Shown: positions 55,486-64,000 of the stretch, piece after piece
How positions within the stretch are numbered: position 1 is the first letter of the stretch
Layout of the letters: each line of letters opens with the position of its first letter
Assembly: GCA_003693705.1 (NCBI GenBank)
Contig: RBZT01000127.1
Span: 8,910-72,909, forward strand
Direction of reading: 5' to 3'
DNA: 64,000 nucleotides
Source of the DNA: Polymyxa betae
Taxonomy: Eukaryota; Endomyxa; Phytomyxea; Plasmodiophorida; Plasmodiophoridae
Program-made: the position numbers and the translations under genes
Notes under the pieces: model-generated
The model's input: only the letters and a program-made list of their open reading frames with translations
Database searches by the model: none
What the model was told of the DNA's origin: nothing

Positions 55486-58400
55486 AGTGAATTCAATTCA
55501 TCAATGACTAATGGTGCATCAACTGTTAGAATCATATCAGTTCCACAGAGGACACAATATAACGCAGCATTGTCATTCTTCGGCGACGAACTTCTTGATT
55601 CAGGTTCATCTTCGCCTTCACTATCTGAGTCGAATATCCTGCGACTTCGATTACCTGCACCAAATTCAGCATGCGTTTTTGACACTAACCAGAATTATAT
55701 ACTTATCGTCTTTCGAACAGATTTGAGCTCCCTTTGAGAACACGAAGCGTGGAATGTATGATTGCAAGGAAACACGTAGAATAGCGACGAAAACAAAGAC
55801 CGATGACAAATATCGCATGCCTGGTTCCAGGCTCAGTACTTCAATTAGAAGAACATATAAGTGAAACTACCTGATCATGTTTGACATGGACAGTTCTATT
55901 TCGGAGTGACTGGATATCCTTCTTCAGTGCTACAGCTGCAGAGCTTAGAGTCTCCTATTGATTGGTCATCAATGTAAAAAACAATCCACACCATTGTAAA
56001 CAAAATTCTGTACCTGATCATCGTGTAGCATCTTCAAGCGCTCATTATACTGTCGGAGACACGAAACAATTTCTGACCGGAACTCGCCAATTTTTAGATC
56101 ATCTGGGAAATAAGGCAACATCTGTCCAGCTCATTTAGAAGAATGACACAACTCATCATGGAAACAAACATCTTCGATTTGAATATGAGGACTGCATTGC
56201 TTGATGAGTTCAATAGCTTCTGGCAACGTTTTCCCATTTTGAATTTGCTCGTTTAGCAAATGTCGGCCGATGGACAGCCATATTGCCTGCGTTTCGCATG
56301 AGATCAAGCAGGAGATATCAAAACGATAGCAAACCTTTCGATCGGAAGCCGAAACTATCGAATTTGTATCTAAAGCTAAAGCAACCTGAAAAGATATGAG
56401 CAAAAAAACAGCGACATGCTGATATGGCTGACTTGTTTAGCCAGTTGTGGATCAATAGTCAACGCCAAACGAGCTGCATCTGGGAAAAGAGACATCATCT
56501 CGTAAAGGCGAACGCAGCATCGGAATTTGCCCTGAGGTTCAGGTTTGATTTAATCAATATAATTATCACCCTTCCTACCTCTTGATGACACAGTCGTAAT
56601 GCAAACTTCATGTCAAATTCCGCATCGTCTTCTTGATCATGAAGATAATCGAGCAGCATCTCTTCTTCTACAATACATATCAACATTGCAATCATGTCAA
56701 TACTGGTAAGTGTAACCTGGAAGCTTGACCATTAAGGCAACCATATAGTTATGTAAAATCGGATTTCGGCTTCCATTCTGAATTACGTGGCGCAGATAGC
56801 GAAGAGCAGGAGAAATTTCTCGCCCTTCCAAGGGGGTTTCACAGCGATGCAGTGCAGGCAGTAACCGGACACCATCAAGGACATCGGAAAGCTATTTTGT
56901 AATGAAATGACTTTGAGCAGGTTTTGATAGTGTTTGGAACGTACTTTGATAAAGGCATCGATGGTAGATTCAGATTCGTGTTGTATAAGTTGTGGTGCTA
57001 TTCGATATAGAAGCTGCATAATGCTAGCGTTGTTTTTACAATGACTGACTATCAATTCAAGAGCAGTAGAAATTTTTTGCTGCTCGATGCTGTAGCGAAT
57101 AACCCAATCATAAGCGCCAATAATTTCTAAAAACGAATCGGTTTGAATACGTTTCCGAAATCTGTGTTCGTACCGGCATATTGGATTAACTCTTCAGTTC
57201 TTCCATGAGACGATATTAAATCAAATGTGGTGTTTCGATCAAGTGAGTCTCGATAGACAGACAAGAAGTCGATAAACTCTGTTATCAAGTCCTCATAGAC
57301 CTAACTCATTTTCAATTCGTAAGGCTTTAAGTCCAGTGGTGACAGACATCATCGTTAAAAGAATCACGAAGCATATTCAGTTTGTCCAAATAGATCTCAG
57401 TCAACCACGTACAGATCATGGTCCGCTGAGTTAAAAATGTAGACGGAACACTAAAAAACAATCAAACAACAGTAAGTGATAGCAACGGATTTAACAGACG
57501 AGTCCAGTCGACGTCGAAGAAAATCTTTAAGAGCATCTCGCGACTGTTCTTCTTTAAGGAACATCAAAGCTACGGTCTCAAAAGGGCGTTGCGATTGAGA
57601 GTAAATGGCGGCTGCCGGTTTATATTCACCTATTGGCAAATAAACACATACATAGCAGATAAATAATGGAGGACCGCGAGCGAATAGATAATCGCCATGT
57701 GCACACAGGACCTGATCTCGCTGAGATGATGTCTGACAGAACTCAAGAGCCTGTGTACATTTTATAGCAAAACCAATAAAGTACTGAAAGCAACCTTACA
57801 CTCCCGAAATCCTTTTTGTTCAAATAATGCAACCAAATATCACGATCCTCTTGGTTGATGATAAACTATGAGATTCGACATTATTGCGAAGCAAACTACA
57901 AGACCATCTTACTTCATGAACTTCAAGTGGCGAGTAAATGACAATGGAGCCAAGTATAGGATCACGCACGATGCCGGCCATTGCACCCGAATACTAAATC
58001 AGTGCTTGAGGAATTATAAGTGCATGCAGATCGAGTCAATACTTCTGGAAATTTGACACGGTAAACGATGGCTGAATTGAGCTGGTTGTAGCACACAAGT
58101 CGATAAGGAAATAGTAGAATGAAGTGGAAATGAGTAACAGCCAATCCAACTGGACCTTCCACATCGCTATTTAAATCTGACTGCAAACATAACTTAGCTC
58201 GGCAGCTGTAGATTATGTCTGTACTATACAGGATATGGAAGCAAATGATAATCAGTTACGACAGTGGTAGATGACTCGTAACGACCATCAAACTGCAGTT
58301 TGCCATGATAAAGACCACAGCCTACCGATAATCAACTTAAAGGTGTGATATGGACATCTGATATTCAATTACCAGTAAGCCAAGCAACAGTTTTGGCACG

Positions 58401-59546
58401 GCTATCCTCTCGATAAAACTGAAGGGTCGGTTTTGCATTGACATCGCCGAAAAGCTCAATAAACGGCGCTGTGTCGCAAGTAAATAAGGCATCCAGATGC
58501 TTCCCAATATATTCGTATAATCTACAGTAACCAGAATCAATCGCAATGCTCAACAGTCGTCAAAATGGCAACCTTGTCTTAGTAGCACACATAATCAGGT
58601 AACGATCAGACATAAAACTGTCCATAAACAATTCCATCTCGATTCCATCTATAAGAGCTAAGGCGAGAGGAAATTGGTTGCGATGACTTTACGAATTGCA
58701 TTCGATTCAGGGAGCTGATGCACCTTTCGTAGCGATTTTTCTTTGGATACTAAGTTAAGCATATAAATGGCTCCAGAGTCGCACCCAAGGATAACGTATT
58801 CTAATCTAAATCTAATGTCATTGATCATCGCATTATACTCCAACGGCAGAAACTCTTTGTTATGATAAGGAGGCCAGCAAACACATTGAATATTCACATT
58901 TCCAGTGCGAATCGGAACAGGTTTTTTCATCAGATCATTGATGTGAAGAAGGATCCCGCCTGAAATCATCAGTAAACAAAAATAACAAAGTACAGAGACA
59001 TAACCCTGAGCTGACACGAGAATATGAAGCGGAGAGGTGGGAGAACACCAAATGTGTTGAACTACAACCTCAGGGCGACGACTGATGACGATACTCTATA
59101 ATGGAAACAGGCTCAGATTATCAGCAAAATACACTTAAAAGCAAGACTACGTTTTGGGCATTACTGCCAAGGTCGTAATTGATGATGTTTCGATTTGTAG
59201 TAGCAATGTGAAGAGCATTATTGCCAGTCGCCGCATCAACAATATCGCCATCATCTGTTGAATTAGAGCTCTGCCATTGAATTCTTTCCAGGGTGAACAT
59301 TGGTGAATCAATACTGGTCATATCCTGGTAATTCTATAAGCCAATCGTAACCATGTTCAACCAACAATACTGCAGCGTTTTCTGTCGAAGCAAAAGACGA
59401 ATGGCGATGAATCGGTGAAGTAAATTGGGATGATGATGCATTCCTGAGCAAATAAGGAATTATAAAAAGCCAGGGCTAGCCAAACCAAAATACCTATTCA
59501 AGTTCGGGTTCGGGTAGATATCGCTGTCCCAATTCTCAAACAGCAT
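55476..59546 (-). CDS. VPS18: VPS18/Pep3, HOPS/CORVET tethering subunit
   Basis: Many exons on the minus strand. The gene starts MLFENWDSDIYPNPNLNRNA (59546). Through two short introns it reaches MTSIDSPMFTLERIQWQSS (59321), the start of the beta-propeller. The Pep3/Vps18 domain includes SRAKTVAWLTG-like LQFYREDSRAKTVAWLTGN. Helical solenoid exons run from 57.6 to 56.1 kb. The C-terminal RING reads ACDICHRSLFSSLFYVFPCN, then HTFHASC, and after a 5' splice site ends ALYCVLCGTDMILTVDAPLV. These are the two halves of the VPS18 RING. VPS18 is a core of the HOPS and CORVET complexes that tether vesicles to endosomes and the vacuole. The stop codon overlaps the convergent CFAP92-like gene. Confidence 0.88.
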
Positions 59547-59875
59547 TTTGCTTTCAGCCAGACAGTGGTTCGAGAGTTGTCTTAGCTGTTAATTACGACA
59601 ATGATTCTATAATAAACAATGGACTGTATCTAATGACTTTCAATGAAAGGGGACACGTATGATATAGACACACAGGTGTCTTAATGAGTCTAATCTACCT
59701 CTCGGACCATTTATTTCATTGTTCACTTTATACAACCCTACTTGACAGAAGACCGGCCCCCTCTTGCTGTCATCTTTGCAATCATTGCTGTGGGCTCTTC
59801 CATAGTCATTTAGTCGTCTAGTATTGAGCGCTGTCCTTTGCTCAGTCACAATATCATCATAGCTGGCCTCTTGTC
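59547..59875. promoter_or_regulatory. Divergent promoter region between VPS18 and UFD1
   Basis: About 330 bp between oppositely directed start codons. A minus-strand 69-codon ORF here is not supported by similarity. Confidence 0.5.
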
Positions 59876-61221
59876 ATGGATTTCGTAATCATCGTTGTCT
59901 CATATCACTAATTATCAACTCATGGTTTGAGCAGTTTCAATCGATAGCCAATTCCTTCTCGGGGCTGTTTGCTGCCGGGCCGACAGCAACTGGGCCAGCA
60001 CGTGCTCCATTTTCTGCTGTTTATAAAGCACTCCCAATGGCATTTGCTGGTAAAGATCATCTCGACATAGGCAATAAGGGTATTTCTCGCGACCGAAAGT
60101 AGTGCTTCCAAACTGAACGTCGAATAGTCATCTTGCCTCAATCGGCGTTATTAAAACTAAGTTTGTGATCTGCAAGTATCTCGAGTCTTTGTTATTGAAT
60201 ACTTTTTGCAGCAAGATTGAATGTTGAATATCCAATGATGTTCACTATGACCAATAATATTACTAATCAGACAACCCATGGTGCAGTGTAAATCTTCTTG
60301 TGTACCTCTATGCGTATCTGAAGCTGTGATAAGTTGGTGTGATTGAATTTTCAGCTCCGGAAGGCATCGCTTACATTCCACTTTCTGTCATGAGATCGAT
60401 CTGCTTAGAGACCGAAGCGCCAGTTTCTTTCTCGAGCATTGGTAATGTTATATATATCTTTGACTCATTACTGATGAATGTATCAGTGCTGCCCAGAGGA
60501 ACATATGTTAAGATCCAGCCGCACAAGACAACTTTCATCGAGCTCAGCAATCCGAAAGCAGTTTTAGAACGGTCATTGAGATCATTTTCTTGTCTAACGG
60601 CTGGTGAAACATTTACAATAACGCATGCTAGCACCGAATTCGATATTGATGTCCTACAAGTCAAACCAGATTTATTGGGTGCAATTTCACTCATAGATAC
60701 CGACGTTCAGGTAACCTTAAATAAGTTAAATCCATCTGAACGGGTTTATATAACACTGTGGGTTCATCTCAGGTGGAATTTGAGGCACCCAAGGATTATG
60801 TTGAACCTGCAAAATCCCTTCCATTGCCATCAGCTCAACCAGCACCAATTCCTAGCCAGTCTGTCCTGTACACTGACGGAAAAGCAGAAGAAAAGAAAAC
60901 TCCAAAATGTGCTGGTAAGTTTTAAAACGTTTGGGGATTGTGACTTTGCCCACGATTTTAATAGCGTCACCTCTTTCTGAACGTCCTGGCGGTTATCGTC
61001 TGAATGGGCCCTCCCCTGCAATCCCATCTGCGTCGCCATCTCAGCCAGAACCGTCGCCGTCAACTCCTACTACAGCTGGCCGTATAACTGAGATCAAAGG
61101 ACAATGGAAATATACATATGAAGTGGATCCAAAAACTCAACGTCGACGACTTATTCGACGTGATGCTGTGACACCGGCCAAATCTACTAGTTCTTCAACA
61201 AGAGGATATTCTCTGCGATAG
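59876..61221 (+). CDS. UFD1: UFD1, ubiquitin fusion degradation protein 1 (p97/Cdc48 cofactor)
   Basis: Exon 1 is ATGGATTTC (MDF), then an intron. Exon 2 gives FQSIANSFSGLFAAGPTATG and YKALPMAFAGKDHLDIGNK. Exon 3 gives VILPQSALLKLS, and exon 4 NVEYPMMFTMTNNITNQTTH. It joins at THV|GVIEFSAPEG, which matches THCGVLEF of human UFD1. Then NPKAVLERSLRSFSCLTAGE, FDIDVLQVKPDLLGAISLID and after an intron VEFEAPKDYVEP. The C-terminal exon (61.0-61.22 kb) contains GGYRLNGPSPAIPSASPS, QWKYTYEVDPKTQRRRLIRR and a Ser-rich end. UFD1 with NPL4 recruits ubiquitylated proteins to Cdc48/p97 for proteasomal degradation. The N-terminal double-psi barrel is complete. About 300 residues. Confidence 0.9.
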
Positions 61222-61268
61222 CTATTTATATATAAATTGGACATTTGCTGAACCGAAAGGATCTCGTC

Positions 61269-62256
61269 ATGTTGTATTGCGAACAACTCGCTGAAGACGG
61301 TTCAGAACAAGGCTGAGCAGCCGAGCCTTGAGAGAGATCGATCCAGAAATCAATTTACATCAGGTCGATCGATGTCACGATTGGTCGGAAAGTCATGATC
61401 ATAAATCCGAATTCTGGCGCCTTCATTCTTGAAAGCTCTGACGAAATGGCAATTCATATTTATAACTCACTTTCTGTTATTGATGGTAATTTCCGTTCGT
61501 ATCCCATGATCTTGATTTTACAGTTTCGGAATAATTTCCTCAATCTACCTGATGATCTTAAAGTTGATCATGAGGGACCATGGCCGGTAAACACATAAAC
61601 GTGTATCAGCCACGACCTCTCACACTCAATTACAGGTTCGCGGGACCAGCCTTTACGAGTCATTAATGTGGACATCCCAGCCTCGTCGGCTATACCGAAG
61701 TCCATTTCGGAAACCTGGATCGCTCTATAACCTGCAACCAACTGTTGAGATCGATTTCAACACAGCTATTGTGTTGCAGCATCGATTCAAGCCGGAACTG
61801 TTTGAGTTGACTAAATCGGCTCTTGCACAGATCGATCTTAAATTGGAAAATCGTCAGCTTATATTGGAGCATTCTCGAGATTGCAAACGTGCGTCTGTCT
61901 GCTTCTTGTTTGCCTGAATTCTGACACTGCTCTTAAACAGCGTTTTCAGTACAGTTACGACCAAGGAAATGGAGCCTGAAGGCGCCTATAACTACCCGAA
62001 TGTTTCAGCAGGAAACCACCAATCAAGACCAAACCATTTGTGCAGCTGAGACAGTAGGGAAATATCCTGTTTGGTTCAAGTCAATGTAAACCGTCTATTG
62101 CAGGCAATAATAAGTATTTTGAAGATGATGCAGAACTTAGGAGCACAACCCTCAAGTCCAGTTCGTCCAACTACTAATATATTTCATACATGCGGACGTG
62201 CATCTGTGGATCGAGTTACAGCTCAAATTGGCACCGCTGAAGAATTCATGGCTTGA
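61269..62256 (+). CDS. Unidentified multi-exon gene
   Basis: Several plus-strand exons look coding but were not identified. Segments include MIINPNSGAFILESSDEMAI (61395) to an intron of 39 nt (about 61484-61522). FRNNFLNLPDDLKVDHEGPW follows, then RSPFRKPGSLYNLQPTVEID and AIVLQHRFKPELFELTKSAL, and a possible last exon to 62256 (AEEFMA). Frames and joins are uncertain, especially near 61590-61640, where two acceptor choices give different frames. It lies between UFD1 and prefoldin 3. Confidence 0.4.
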
Positions 62257-62353
62257 CTAACTTCCGCGGTCTTATTAATATTCTGCTGAACGAAATCAGC
62301 ATTAAATAAACCTAAACGAACTCAATTATTATCCAAGGAAAATCTTCATGGCT

Positions 62354-63071
62354 TTATTGTTCGAGTTTCTTTGCCTTAAGACCGACATTGTAATTATGAA
62401 CACGAGCGATATTCACCTCCTGGATAGTAATCTGATCCTTAAGAAAGGCTAAATCACAATCTAACGATGAAAACGTCACATTGGCCGATTCCAGGTTCCG
62501 TTTTAGAAGCTCGGCTGCTTCGTCATACGAATACTTCACCATAATATTAGCGCCAATCCATAGATACACAACACCCTATGGCAAATTTAACATATAGCTT
62601 CAGATAAGGTTGGACAACAACCAGAGTTGGATCAATATCTGCCTTGCCGAACACATTGTCTGCTAACTTATAATGTGTCTTGACAACAGTCGTATCTTCC
62701 GCTTTCGATTGCAGCATGGTGATGGAATCGACCGCTTTCCGAATATCAGGAATCTAAACATAACCCATAATCAGAAAGATTTTGAGACAGAAGGATCCAA
62801 CGACCTTGTTGAGTAAATCACGTTTCTGTGCTACCAATCGGCTTTCCATGAATTTATATTTGCCATAGAGTTCCGATAGTGATTTCATGACGACCTGGAT
62901 ATCTTTAGATCCGATGAAGGCGGCAACATCCTCCTAACGATGACTCAGTTTACAAGAAGTAGAGAGTAATTCAAGACAAACAATGAAGACAGCGGCAGGT
63001 ATGTTGCGAGTATTGGTCTGGCTTTGACCAGGATTCAATGGGTCCTGAATCTCGGCTATCTCCATTGTCAT
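62354..63071 (-). CDS. PAC10: Prefoldin subunit 3 (VBP1/PAC10)
   Basis: Minus-strand exons. The start (MTMEIAEIQDPLNPGQSQTN, then RNIPAAVFI) matches the family's IPEAVFVEDV; the start may instead be MSKASAEIVV at 63104. An intron of about 48 nt gives EDVAAFIGSKDIQVVMKSLS, then ELYGKYKFMESRLVAQKRDL. Later exons give IPDIRKAVDSITMLQSKAED and finally YLWIGANIMVKYSYDEAAEL, with SLDCDLAFLKDQITIQEVNI and ARVHNYNV. This is the conserved alpha-subunit-like coiled-coil pattern with a beta hairpin (LWIGANIMVKY). Prefoldin delivers unfolded actin and tubulin to the CCT chaperonin. Confidence 0.88.
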
Positions 63072-63104
63072 TGATACAACAATCTCCGCAGATGCTTTGC
63101 TCAT

Positions 63105-64000
63105 GTCTTCTTCTCTGTTCTCAATCATCGTTGATCTTTTCTGTAAGGCAATTGTAGGCATCAACGACTCATTAACGACAACTCTCAATGTAACCATTAG
63201 AATCGCATTTTATTCTGGGCTTTACAAATATTTGCTGGTTGTCGTCCAAGAAAAAGCAATAATATCAGGTCATGCCTACTGATTGAGCAGCATTTCTCAT
63301 AGGCCAATCCAAACGAGTGGTGAAAACGTTTAACCATGTCATTAAAATACGAAAAAAAGATTGCAATACTTGATAAGACTTTGCAAATCTAAAACTTGAA
63401 ACAATTAAAAATTATCGTAAGCTTTTAGCAAAAATACTGTAGACTTCTGGTAAACAGAAATCGGAGCTGGTTTCCAAATCACTGAGATCAGTACTCGCTG
63501 TTACTATCATTCCGAAATTTGATCGATTTGAATTGTAACTTGCAGGAAGGAACCCCGAAATCTCAAGTCCCTGCCAAAATGCAAGATTTATAAACTTGTG
63601 ATCAAGTAAAGTCAACTGAGTGATTGGGTACAGAAATTCTCTGATGATCCATGTAGTTAAGAACAGCGAATACCTTTGCGACATTTAGATTTTAAGCACA
63701 TCGTAGGCTGGTTAGTGTAGCTTGGTCAGCACTTGATCGATTTTGATATTTCAACCTCATCGGGATTACACTGCGAGCTGTGCTCATAATTTATCCCAGG
63801 CAGTCAATTGCGATTCGGTTGTGCTATGAAAAAACCCCTTACTTAATCGCGAACCTGATTTATAGCTGTTAATGCTCTACTTCAAACGATCTAAGAATCC
63901 GGGCACCGGCAAATAAGAAGACCCTCAATTCTAAACCGATAATGCCAACTGACATCTGGGCTTTTCGCCTTTACCAAGCAATAAAATGCATTATGTGAAT
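63105..64000. other. Right end of window without a confident gene
   Basis: A 90-codon minus-strand ORF (63684-63412, MSQRYSLFLTTWIIREFLYP) ends inside the window but no domain is recognised. A tRNA-like start at 63706-63730 was considered and rejected. The 5' end of the window's last minus-strand transcript might start beyond 64000. Confidence 0.4.

Noticed and set aside
63706-63730. tRNA-like start GGCTGGTTAGTGTAGCTTGG
   Set aside because: An A-box-like start is present, but I found no B box (GGTTCRANTCC) at the right distance and no acceptor-stem pairing.
1-64000. CRISPR arrays, operons or other bacterial features
   Set aside because: No regularly spaced repeats were seen and gene structure is eukaryotic with introns throughout.

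Overview
This is nuclear DNA of a eukaryote. Genes are split by many short GT..AG introns (about 37-56 nt wherever I could place both ends). Both strands are packed with housekeeping genes about 26-400 bp apart. The gene set (Mif2/CENP-C, COQ3, RPC11, UPF3, NSA1, UFD1, VPS18, Sec14-type protein) fits an opisthokont, and a zoosporic fungus or fungal relative is my best guess. A probable cilia/flagella-associated gene (CFAP92-like, 52.3-55.5 kb) argues for a flagellated stage. The CARMIL-GAP-type and LIM-plus-kinase proteins are not typical of yeasts or moulds. The organism is inferred, not proven.

Layout. 0-9 kb is transposon-rich: the tail of a Ty3/gypsy chromovirus polyprotein, a MULE-like transposase gene split by a GC-rich 587-bp insertion, and a nearly full-length Ty1/copia element with 92-93 bp LTRs, a target-site duplication and a Drosophila-copia-like primer-binding site. 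8.7-10 kb is gene-poor and holds a short TTTAGGG telomere-like tract. 10-14.3 kb is a PH-LRR-RhoGAP (CARMIL-GAP-type) gene. 14.7-18.8 kb has RPC11, a five-LIM-domain plus MAP3K kinase fusion, and UPF3. 20-29 kb has a SUMO-interacting-motif protein, a rhomboid protease, ribosomal protein uL2, an unidentified gene, a Sec14/CRAL-TRIO protein and NSA1/WDR74. 28.5-37.8 kb is one very large gene for a protein with many GAF domains and coiled coils. 38-44.5 kb has a KOW protein, a metallo-beta-lactamase-fold protein with a degenerate metal motif, CDP-diacylglycerol synthase, COQ3 and SNU13.

44.5-48 kb looks different: intronless small ORFs, mostly frameshifted or truncated (a zinc-binding RING-like protein, a Lys/Arg-rich protein, a possible GIY-YIG piece, the C-terminal part of an SF1 helicase), around one intact 351-codon ORF that I cannot identify. 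I read it as a decayed mobile or virus-like insertion. From 48 kb onward ordinary genes return: a small membrane protein, eL28, REX4, Mif2/CENP-C, the CFAP92-like gene, VPS18, UFD1, an unidentified multi-exon gene and prefoldin subunit 3.

Best candidates for something undescribed are the LIM5-MAP3K fusion, the giant multi-GAF protein and the 44.5-48 kb block with its orphan ORF. Exon boundaries are hand-placed from reading frames and homology recall; where I could not place them the evidence says so.
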